A stretch of DNA of 64,000 bases from Comamonas thiooxydans. Lineage in GTDB: Bacteria > Pseudomonadota > Gammaproteobacteria > Burkholderiales > Burkholderiaceae_C. Under the pieces are notes generated by a model. That model searched no databases. It was not told where the DNA came from and saw only the letters and a list, made by a program, of their open reading frames with translations. Both the position numbers and the translations under genes were made by a program. Location: NCBI RefSeq assembly GCF_002157685.2, contig NZ_AP026738.1, positions 2,294,001-2,358,000 of the forward strand, given 5' to 3'. Position 1 is the first letter of the stretch. Each line of letters begins with the position of its first letter. This document shows, piece after piece, positions 17,677-24,267 of the stretch.

Positions 17677-17997
17677 ATGCGTTTTCAAGCACAAGGTGTA
17701 CTCACTGGCATCAAGTCCAGCAAAGGCGATTACGAGGGCCGCGCCTTCGACTCGACCACGTTCCATCTGGCCGTCGACCTGCCGGATAGCCAGAACGGCG
17801 AAAGCCTGGGCCAAGTCACTCGACCTTTCAAGATGGGCACCTCTGCCGAGTACGGCAAGTGGAAGCACTTGAAGAACTCGTGGCCGGTTGGGGGTGTTGC
17901 CGTTGATTGCGTCTTTGAAATGGCTGCAGGCGCTGATCAGTCCTCCAAGCTCGTGCTGGTGGACATCAAGCCCAAGGCATCCGGGAAGGCTGCTTAA
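17677..17997 (+). CDS. phage single-stranded DNA-binding protein (gpV-like)
   Basis: 106 residues, small and soluble, directly downstream of the replication initiator where filamentous phages keep gene V. The strand-rich pattern with basic and aromatic residues (FKMGTSAEYGKWKHLKNSWP) fits an OB-fold ssDNA binder that coats progeny strands for packaging. Family assignment rests on position, size and composition rather than one signature. Confidence 0.75.
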   Translation: MRFQAQGVLTGIKSSKGDYEGRAFDSTTFHLAVDLPDSQNGESLGQVTRPFKMGTSAEYGKWKHLKNSWPVGGVAVDCVFEMAAGADQSSKLVLVDIKPKASGKAA

Positions 17998-17999
17998 GC

Positions 18000-18194
18000 A
18001 TGTCCCGCTACGTGATCCAGTCGGCATTTACCGGCGCTTTCCTCTCTCCTGACCCAGATGACGGCCAGCCGCGCTGGGTGCTGCTCTTGCGTGATGCCTG
18101 CACTGTGGACGACATGGAAACCGCTGTCGAAATGATCGCGGATCACGTTGATTCATTCCACAAGGCCCAGGTCATTGACCTGGACGAACTTTGA
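18000..18194 (+). CDS. phage hypothetical acidic protein
   Basis: 64 residues, acidic (VDDMETAVEMIADHVDSF), no membrane segment and no recognised family. It starts two bases after the previous stop and lies inside the same operon, which is the main support. Confidence 0.65.
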   Translation: MSRYVIQSAFTGAFLSPDPDDGQPRWVLLLRDACTVDDMETAVEMIADHVDSFHKAQVIDLDEL

Positions 18195-18206
18195 TGAGGT
18201 ATCCCC

Positions 18207-18377
18207 ATGAGCAGAGAACTCGAAGACGACACGGCCTGCTGCGATGAGTGCCACGAAATCAACCTTGGCTTTACCGTCGATGAAGTTGTGCAGTGTGGCT
18301 GTCCTGTTTGTGGCTCCAACAACATTCGACCCTATGTCGAATGGGTTGAAGACTTGCCTGATGCGACTGAGTACTGA
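18207..18377 (+). CDS. phage small zinc-ribbon protein
   Basis: 56 residues. Two cysteine pairs (CCDECHE near residue 12 and CGCPVCG near 31) give a four-Cys zinc ribbon. GAGGT lies 6 nt before the ATG. Similar tiny Cys-rich genes are common between the ssDNA-binding protein and coat genes of Zot phages, but the role is unknown. Confidence 0.65.
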   Translation: MSRELEDDTACCDECHEINLGFTVDEVVQCGCPVCGSNNIRPYVEWVEDLPDATEY

Positions 18378-18393
18378 TGCCGTTTGAACGCCA

Positions 18394-18606
18394 ATGACTT
18401 ACTTCATTTGCACCCAGGTCGAAAGCCCATGTCAGCCCGGCAACCAGGTCGCGATAACGGAAATCACCGTTCAAGACTTTGCCGCGCTGGGCATCACGCC
18501 CGAGAGCATCGCCAAGTCTGTGACCCTGGGGTTCGGCATCGTGTTCTCTCTGGCCCTGGTCGGCTACGTGCTTGGCGTCGTGATAGCGATGATCCGCAAG
18601 GCTTGA
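18394..18606 (+). CDS. phage membrane protein, minor-coat-like
   Basis: 70 residues: a polar N-terminal half with two cysteines, then one hydrophobic helix (LGFGIVFSLALVGYVLGVVI) and a short basic end, the layout of filamentous phage virion proteins stored in the inner membrane. It precedes the major coat gene. Confidence 0.7.
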   Translation: MTYFICTQVESPCQPGNQVAITEITVQDFAALGITPESIAKSVTLGFGIVFSLALVGYVLGVVIAMIRKA

Positions 18607-18677
18607 GATTGCAGCCGAGAGCGGGCGCTGTGCCTGCTCCCTGGTGCAAGTTCGCACCGATCTTTTCAGGAGAAATC

Positions 18678-18911
18678 ATGTTCAATAAAACTCGTTCTAT
18701 CGCCCGTCAGTACGGTGCCAAGGTCGTTGCAGGTTCTGCGGGTGCCTTGGCCGTTGCATCGTCTCACGCTGCAGGCCTGGATGATCTGTTTGACGCTGTC
18801 GATCTGTCCGGGATCAACGTCAAGGTTCTCGCCATGGGCGTGATCATCGTGGGTATCGCGCTCTACTTGAAGGGCCCTGCGATCGTCAAGCGCATCATCG
18901 CCAAGATCTAA
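18678..18911 (+). CDS. major coat protein precursor (pVIII-like)
   Basis: 77 residues. A long signal peptide ends in SSHA, likely cleaved before AGLDDLFDAVDLSG. The mature part of about 45 residues has an acidic N terminus, a hydrophobic core (VLAMGVIIVGIALYLKGP) and a basic C terminus (KRIIAKI) that binds the DNA, which is the exact plan of pVIII. AGGAG sits 7 nt before the ATG. Confidence 0.88.
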   Translation: MFNKTRSIARQYGAKVVAGSAGALAVASSHAAGLDDLFDAVDLSGINVKVLAMGVIIVGIALYLKGPAIVKRIIAKI

Positions 18912-18920
18912 GGCTTCGCC

Positions 18921-19016
18921 ATGTTGATCGTCGCCCTGGTTGTCGCCGTCCACGCTGCTTTTGCGCTGATCGGTGCAATCGGGGCGATTTGTTTTTTCAT
19001 GCTCGCAAGGATCTAG
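18921..19016 (+). CDS. very small hydrophobic phage protein (pVII/pIX-like)
   Basis: 31 residues, almost all hydrophobic, ending MLAR-I. AAGG lies before the ATG, and the gene is packed between the coat gene and the pIII-like gene (2-bp gap to the next ATG). The size matches tip proteins pVII/pIX; homology cannot be shown for so short a chain. Confidence 0.6.
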   Translation: MLIVALVVAVHAAFALIGAIGAICFFMLARI

Positions 19017-19018
19017 GC

Positions 19019-20419
19019 ATGCGCAACATCATCCAGGTCCTTTTCCTCTTTGTCGTCTCCTTCTGCAGTACTGCGTTCTCTGCCGAGCAATGCGAGACAC
19101 CGTTCTCTCAAATCGGCGGACAGTACTACTACGGCGAGATGGCCATTTGCAACGCGAGCGGCGCACGCTATAACCCCAAATGGAGTGCGACTAGAGCGCA
19201 AATCTCTGGATCTAAAATTGTCTGCTACGGCTCGTCAAAGCAGGGCGATGGATCCACTGTTGAGGCGGTCATGGCCTATGTGGATTTCTCCATTGCCCCT
19301 TGTCCTGTTTGCCCTGCGGGTCAGTATTTCGACAAGGCTAAGGGGCAGTGCACGCAAGATAAGTGCTCTGCACTTGCCGCCTTTTGCTCTGCCGCCAAAG
19401 GCTCTCAGCATTCATATGCCACCTACGATGGTGATGCGACTACATCCTGCTATCAGCCCCCTGATGACCTGTTTTGGCACGAACCTAAGTTTCCAGGCTG
19501 CAGCCAAGGCTGCATGGCGAATGCCGGCCCAAGCACAGGCGTAACCGATAGCACCGGCAAGACCCTCTACAAGGGCATGGGCACCCTTACAGGCGGCAAG
19601 TGCAGCTACGGCACGCCTAGTGAGCCATCTGCACCTGATGCACCGCCTCCTGCGGAAAAAGCCGAGCCAATAGACAAGCGTTGCGCTGGGCAAACCGGAA
19701 CGGTAAATGGCGACACGGTTTGCATACCTGCTGCGAGTGCCACAGGCGTGGACTGGACAGGAACCACAAAGAACAGCGACGGCACCAGCACCGAAGGCAA
19801 GACCACGACAACTTGCTCTAACGGCGTCTGTGAGTCCACCACGACCAAGACCACCAAGGACGCTAACGGCAACGTCACCGGTACCACGACTTCGACAGAC
19901 AAGGTCAGCCAGGACCAGTACTGCGCCAAGGCCAAAAACAAGGATGGAATGCTTTGCGCTGCGGTCAATGCCAATCCTGTTCCAGGCAAAGACAACCAGA
20001 GCGGCACAGGCTCAGGTACTGGAAGCGGTAACGGGAACGGCGATGGCGACGGCTGCACCATCAAAGATTGCGGTAGCGACACGGGTAGCGGCCCTGGCAA
20101 GGCGGGTCTTCCTGGCACCGGAGCTGGTGAGTTCGGCAAGCTCTATGAGCCCAAGTATCCGCAGGGGCCTGTAGAGGTCTGGAAGCAAAGCAGTGCAGGC
20201 ATTAAGAACTCTGGCCTTGGCTCTCTTGCAATGGCCCTGATGCCAAAGATCGGGGATGGCGGAACTGCACCAGTCTGGATCGTTGATCTCAACTTTAGGC
20301 CGGTGGGTGATTTCGGTGTGCATGACATCTCTCCGCCCTTGTGGCTTTGGGATGTGCTCAAGGCCATCACCATCCTGACCGCGCTCATTACCGCGCGTCG
20401 TCTGATCTTCGGAGGCTGA
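19019..20419 (+). CDS. pIII-like adsorption minor coat protein
   Basis: 466 residues. A signal peptide (NIIQVLFLFVVSFCSTAFSA) leads to a Cys-rich N-terminal region (to about 220) likely to contact the pilus or receptor, a Ser/Thr/Gly-rich flexible linker (about 230-370, including repeated GSGTGSGNGNG), a C-terminal domain and a final membrane anchor (VLKAITILTALITARRLIFGG end). This is the pIII plan. The receptor-binding part should be the fastest-evolving piece. It starts 2 bp after the previous stop. Confidence 0.82.
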   Translation: MRNIIQVLFLFVVSFCSTAFSAEQCETPFSQIGGQYYYGEMAICNASGARYNPKWSATRAQISGSKIVCYGSSKQGDGSTVEAVMAYVDFSIAPCPVCPAGQYFDKAKGQCTQDKCSALAAFCSAAKGSQHSYATYDGDATTSCYQPPDDLFWHEPKFPGCSQGCMANAGPSTGVTDSTGKTLYKGMGTLTGGKCSYGTPSEPSAPDAPPPAEKAEPIDKRCAGQTGTVNGDTVCIPAASATGVDWTGTTKNSDGTSTEGKTTTTCSNGVCESTTTKTTKDANGNVTGTTTSTDKVSQDQYCAKAKNKDGMLCAAVNANPVPGKDNQSGTGSGTGSGNGNGDGDGCTIKDCGSDTGSGPGKAGLPGTGAGEFGKLYEPKYPQGPVEVWKQSSAGIKNSGLGSLAMALMPKIGDGGTAPVWIVDLNFRPVGDFGVHDISPPLWLWDVLKAITILTALITARRLIFGG

Positions 20420-20421
20420 GC

Positions 20422-20811
20422 ATGTTCGATTGGCTCAAGCGTCGTATTGATGCATTTTTCTCGTGGCTCACGGAGTCTCTGACCGAGTATTTCAAGTGGG
20501 CCAAGGATGTCGTTGATGCTTGGTACAAGTGGGCGGCAGACCTCATCAAGGCCATCTTTAAAGCGGCCTGGGACATGTTCACGGACGCCGTGTCCTGGCT
20601 GATTGAGAAGCTCTTTGAAATCATCAAAGCCGCCCTTGATGCAGTCGATGTGTCACCGCTCAAGGGCATTGCCGACAACATCAACCTGCCGCCCGAGATC
20701 GTCACTGTGATGCAGCTCTCGGGCATCGGCACGGCCATGGCCATTGTCGTCACGGCTATCGGCATACGGCTGGCGCTCCAGCTCATCCCGTTCACAAGGC
20801 TCGGCTCATGA
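20422..20811 (+). CDS. pVI-like minor coat protein (DUF2523-like)
   Basis: 129 residues. The N-terminal half is an unusually Trp-rich amphipathic helix series (WLTESLTEYFKWAKDVVDAW); the C-terminal half has a hydrophobic segment (GIGTAMAIVVTAIGIRLALQ). Position between the pIII-like and Zot genes, and the hydrophobic C terminus, match pVI of Zot-type phages. GGAGG lies 6 nt before the ATG and the stop overlaps the zot start. Confidence 0.8.
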   Translation: MFDWLKRRIDAFFSWLTESLTEYFKWAKDVVDAWYKWAADLIKAIFKAAWDMFTDAVSWLIEKLFEIIKAALDAVDVSPLKGIADNINLPPEIVTVMQLSGIGTAMAIVVTAIGIRLALQLIPFTRLGS

Positions 20812-22196
20812 TCAATGGACTAGAGGGCATCCCTGGCTCTGGCAAAAGCTATGAGGCAGTGGCCTATCACGTGCTGCCCGCGCTCCAGGCCGGGCGCAAG
20901 GTCATCACAAACCTGCCGCTGAACATCGATGCGCTCGCGGCCATCGACCCCAGTTATCGCGACCTGGTCGAAGTTCGCACCAGGCCAACACCCCAGCTCG
21001 GCGACTGGAACGCAGCCAACATTGCAGAGCAGGAAGCGTTTCAGCTCTGGACGGACAAGGAGCCCATTCCCCAGTCCGAGAACGTGTTTACGTTCGGTAC
21101 CGTCTGGGACTACTACAGCGAATGGCGCGGTTCCAAGAACCAAGGCCCCCTGTACGTCATCGACGAATGTCACGTCGCGCTGCCCAAGCTGGGCACCCCT
21201 GAAAGCGTCGTGCAATGGTTCAAGCTGCATCGGCACTACAACGCCGATGTGCTGCTGATGACGCAAAGCTTCCGCGACATCAACCAGCCCATCGCCCAGC
21301 TCATCGCCACGCTCATCAAGTGCCGCAAGGCCGACATCCTGGGCCGGAAAGATAGCTACATCCGCAAGGTGCATGCCGGCTATCGCGGCGCAGTCATCCA
21401 GACCGACGAACGCGAATACAAGAGCCAGTATTTCGGCCTGTACCGTAGCAACACGCAAAGCAGCGGATCTGCTGAATCTGGGGTGACAGACGTCAGCCCC
21501 ATGATCGTCAAATTCAACCGCTTCAAGAAGTTCTGGCTACTCCTGTCGGTGCTTCTGGTGATCTGGGCCTTCTGGCCTGATGGTAAGCACGATGTATGGG
21601 GCCGCAAGATCGTGCCTTCGCCACCCGTCAAGCCGCGCGTCCTCGGCCCCGCACCTGGTGCTGTTGCAACCCCTGTCGTCGCGTCATCAGCTCCAGCGTC
21701 GGTCGAGCCTAAGCCAAAGGAGTCGCAGCAGGCCACCGCGGCCCCTGCTGAGGCCGCACCTCAGACCAAAGAACCGCTGTTCGGCAAGCAGCTACACGTA
21801 GCGGGACATCTGTCGAAGAAGGACAAAAGCGTCACGCTCTTCATCGTCAGCGATGGCACCCGCCGCATGTTTGAGGTCACCAGCGATGACCTGGAGGATG
21901 CGGGCTACAGCGTCAAGCGCCTGGCTAACTGCATGGTCACAGTGAAGTTTGACGGGGTCGTTCGGCCCGTCACCTGCGACGCTCCATACCTGAACACCGG
22001 CGGCCAGGACAGGCCCCTAGTGGTTGATGCTGCGACTGGTTCACGCAGCGATGGCCGCAACACCCGCTACAGCAACGCGCCAATGCCCCAGGAGGTGGCC
22101 CAGGTGCGCCAGGAACAGCAGCAACAGGCAGGCGGCTACCTGGAAGCCCTGGCGAGGCGCAATTCACAGGTGCGCTCTGTTCTGATGGATAACTGA
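20808..22196 (+). CDS. zot: Zot/pI-family phage assembly ATPase
   Basis: 462 residues. The cytoplasmic ATPase domain (1-230) has Walker A GIPGSGKS at 7-14 and Walker B YVIDECH near 116-122. A single membrane helix (FWLLLSVLLVIWAFWP, about 240-255) separates it from a Pro/Ala-rich periplasmic part with a C-terminal domain. pI/Zot drives extrusion of the virion through the inner membrane. No pIV secretin gene follows, so it must dock with a host secretin. The toxin activity described for CTXphi Zot cannot be assumed. Confidence 0.92.
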   Translation: MINGLEGIPGSGKSYEAVAYHVLPALQAGRKVITNLPLNIDALAAIDPSYRDLVEVRTRPTPQLGDWNAANIAEQEAFQLWTDKEPIPQSENVFTFGTVWDYYSEWRGSKNQGPLYVIDECHVALPKLGTPESVVQWFKLHRHYNADVLLMTQSFRDINQPIAQLIATLIKCRKADILGRKDSYIRKVHAGYRGAVIQTDEREYKSQYFGLYRSNTQSSGSAESGVTDVSPMIVKFNRFKKFWLLLSVLLVIWAFWPDGKHDVWGRKIVPSPPVKPRVLGPAPGAVATPVVASSAPASVEPKPKESQQATAAPAEAAPQTKEPLFGKQLHVAGHLSKKDKSVTLFIVSDGTRRMFEVTSDDLEDAGYSVKRLANCMVTVKFDGVVRPVTCDAPYLNTGGQDRPLVVDAATGSRSDGRNTRYSNAPMPQEVAQVRQEQQQQAGGYLEALARRNSQVRSVLMDN

Positions 22197-22586
22197 GAGG
22201 GCTATCGGCCACTTCTAAATTAAATGGCCAATCAGTCCGTGGACATTTTTATGACTGCAGGTTCTAACAGCTGATGGGGGTATCGGGGGCCGCGCCCCTG
22301 ATGTCAACGTTTGACCAGGCAGAACCCCACGCACCGCACCAGGTGCGCGCCGCAGCTCTTGCAAGGCATACAGATCGACGGAGGGTGTATCCCTTATTCA
22401 TAAATGCCGGTCGCCACTCTCGCCTGAGAAACAAATCGCCGAAGGCGCTCAACCCTCAGCAAGTGATTCTGGCCATTTTCAAGAATGGCATTTTTGCTAT
22501 GAAAAGAGAAGCAATGGATTTAATCTCAGCTTAGATAAATGGCGATCTCAATAGCATTCCAGCTATCAAAACAACGGAGGGAAAAA
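22197..22586. other. phage intergenic region
   Basis: About 390 bp between zot and the recombinase gene, with a GC-rich first half, an AT-rich second half and a strong hairpin (22282-22302). An 86-codon open frame inside has no ribosome site or family feature and is not called. This is where filamentous phages usually hold the terminator of the structural operon and replication signals. Confidence 0.55.
22282..22302 (+). terminator. GC-rich hairpin after zot
   Basis: A 9-bp stem (one G-T pair) with a 3-nt loop, 85 bp after the zot stop. There is no T run, so it could be a weak terminator or a single-strand replication hairpin. Confidence 0.4.
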
Positions 22587-23201
22587 GTGCTGATTGGATA
22601 TGCTCGCGTCTCGACAAGGGAGCAGGAGACTTATCTGCAAATTGACGCGTTGAATAAGGCAGGTGTTTCAAAGATCTATCAAGAGAAGGCAAGTGCTGTA
22701 AGTGCACGGCCTCAATTGCAACGCTGTCTGTCGTCTTTGAAGGCCGGCGACATCCTTGTTGTTTACAAAATGGACCGTGTTGCCCGGTCCCTTAAGGATT
22801 TGCTGGCGATTCTGGACAGCGTCCAGTCCGCCGGCGCGCATATCCGGTCTTTGACTGAGCCGCTTGATACCTCTGTGCCGGTAGGCATCTTTATGGTGCA
22901 GGTGCTGGGTGCTGTTGCTCAGTTAGAGCGCTCCATCATTAGAGAGCGGGCCTTGGCTGGGCAAATAGCCGCCTATAACAGAGGGGTAAGGTGGGGTGGG
23001 AGTAGGGGAAAGCTCAGTGATATTGAGCAAAACGAGCTGAGGCAATTAAAGCAGGCCGGGGCCACCTTAAAGCAGCTTATGGCGAGGTACGATATCTCCA
23101 TGTCGACGGTCTGCCGATATCTGAATCCACAGACCTCTCGCAACGTCCGTCCAAAGTTGCCTGTACTTGGAGCCTATGTTGATGACTCTCTCAGCGATTG
23201 A
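22587..23201 (+). CDS. serine recombinase (resolvase/invertase family)
   Basis: 204 residues from the GTG at 22587, which follows GGAGGG by 5 nt. The N-terminal catalytic domain opens LIGYARVSTREQE with Ser9 as nucleophile, followed by KMDRVARSLKDL and the long dimerisation helix; a C-terminal helix-turn-helix (ATLKQLMARYDISMSTVCRY) binds DNA. Small serine recombinases act as integrases in some filamentous phages, such as the Ralstonia phiRSM group, in place of host XerCD. It lies next to the candidate attachment site and is probably the integrase. Confidence 0.88.
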   Translation: MLIGYARVSTREQETYLQIDALNKAGVSKIYQEKASAVSARPQLQRCLSSLKAGDILVVYKMDRVARSLKDLLAILDSVQSAGAHIRSLTEPLDTSVPVGIFMVQVLGAVAQLERSIIRERALAGQIAAYNRGVRWGGSRGKLSDIEQNELRQLKQAGATLKQLMARYDISMSTVCRYLNPQTSRNVRPKLPVLGAYVDDSLSD

Positions 23202-23250
23202 CGATGCGACGACAGCCATTATCGGCCCCGGTCTTGAAAACGCGTTCTCC

Positions 23251-24267
23251 ATGAATCAACCTACGCTGAATTACGTATCGTGTCCCGGAGCCTCTGCAAC
23301 GGCTCCCACCTGGGCCAGTGCTCAGCGCCGCCAACAGGTCGAGGCTCAGCCCGAGGGAACGCACCGCATGGCGTACTGGGAATGGAACCATACCGGCAAC
23401 CCAAGACATCCTCATGTCATCGTCTGCGTGCACGGCCTCTCACGGCAGGGGCGGGACTTTGATGTGCTGGCCGCCGAGCTCAGTCGCTTTGCCCGCGTGA
23501 TCTGCCCCGATGTGGTGGGACGCGGCGAAAGCGACTGGCTGGCCGACCCCATGGGTTATCAGCTGCCGCTGTACGCAGCCGATATGTTGGCGCTGCTGGC
23601 CCAGCTGCATGCTCAGGTGCCTATTGAAACCCTGGACTGGGTGGGTACCAGCATGGGCGGCCTGATCGGCATGGGCATCGTGGGCCAGCCCGGCCTGCCG
23701 CTGCCGGTGCCTGTTCGGCGGCTGGTGCTCAACGACGTCGGCCCGACCATTGAGTGGGAGTCGCTGGAACGGATCGGTTCCTATGTCGGCAAAAGCTTGC
23801 AGTTTCCCAACTTCGAGAGCGCTGCCGCCGCCATGCGCTTGATTTCCGAAGGATTCGGCCCACATAGCGATGAGCAGTGGAGCCGGCTCTCGCAGGCCAT
23901 GATCAAGCCAGATCCCCAAGGGGGCGTGGTGCTGCATTACGACCCCCGTATTGCAGTGCCCATGGCTCAGATGACGCGCGAGACCGCTGAGGCTGGTGAG
24001 GCCTTGCTCTGGCAGCTTTACGACCAGATCACGGCACAGGTCTTGCTTGTCAGAGGGGCCGAGTCCGATCTGCTTTCGAGCCGTACCGCCCAAGCCATGG
24101 CCGAGCGTGGCCCCAGGGCGCATTGCACGGAACTGGAAGGCGTGGGACATGCTCCAACACTGGTAGTGCCGGGACAAGTGGCTTTGATACAAAAGTTTTT
24201 ACAAGGGGATAAGGGTCTGCCTGCGAGCATCAGTCTTGCGCAGCAGGCCCAAGAGGAAGCTGCATGA
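23251..24267 (+). CDS. alpha/beta hydrolase
   Basis: 338 residues from the ATG at 23251. The oxyanion region VCVHGLSRQGRDF, nucleophile elbow GTSMGG (Ser) and C-terminal GVGHAP (His) complete a serine-hydrolase triad. Substrate unknown. The stop overlaps the relA ATG by 4 bp, so the genes are coupled. The first six codons may be prophage-derived: joining the two copies of the candidate attachment core would restore an ATG in frame and give MNYVSCPG as the original N terminus. No strong ribosome site precedes the present start. Confidence 0.85.
   Translation: MNQPTLNYVSCPGASATAPTWASAQRRQQVEAQPEGTHRMAYWEWNHTGNPRHPHVIVCVHGLSRQGRDFDVLAAELSRFARVICPDVVGRGESDWLADPMGYQLPLYAADMLALLAQLHAQVPIETLDWVGTSMGGLIGMGIVGQPGLPLPVPVRRLVLNDVGPTIEWESLERIGSYVGKSLQFPNFESAAAAMRLISEGFGPHSDEQWSRLSQAMIKPDPQGGVVLHYDPRIAVPMAQMTRETAEAGEALLWQLYDQITAQVLLVRGAESDLLSSRTAQAMAERGPRAHCTELEGVGHAPTLVVPGQVALIQKFLQGDKGLPASISLAQQAQEEAA
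23267..23275. repeat. candidate attR core (TGAATTACG)
   Basis: Second copy of the 9-bp repeat, lying inside the hydrolase gene (codons for Leu-Asn-Tyr). Identity ends at both edges. Confidence 0.45.

Larger units (their letters stand above)
14683..23275. mobile_element. filamentous (Inoviridae, Zot-type) prophage
   Basis: About 8.6 kb in the modular order of filamentous phages: leftward repressor, then a rightward operon with small genes, replication initiator, ssDNA-binding protein, coat proteins, pIII-like adsorption protein, pVI-like protein and Zot/pI assembly ATPase, then a serine recombinase. No pIV secretin is present, so release would use a host outer-membrane secretin, as in CTXphi. 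The recombinase and repressor 3' ends face each other across the candidate attachment core, as expected for a circular phage genome opened there. Genes are tightly packed with many ATGA overlaps and no obvious decay, so it may be active. Confidence 0.9.

Noticed and set aside
20808..22196. Zot as a human-type enterotoxin
   Set aside because: The gene is the pI-like assembly ATPase of the phage; toxin function depends on C-terminal features that cannot be recognised here.
22274..22534. 86-codon frame in the phage intergenic region
   Set aside because: No ribosome site, crosses a strong hairpin, and the composition changes abruptly from GC-rich to AT-rich.
14683..23275. XerCD dif-type attachment for the prophage
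   Set aside because: No dif-like 28-bp sequence was seen at either edge, and the phage carries its own serine recombinase.
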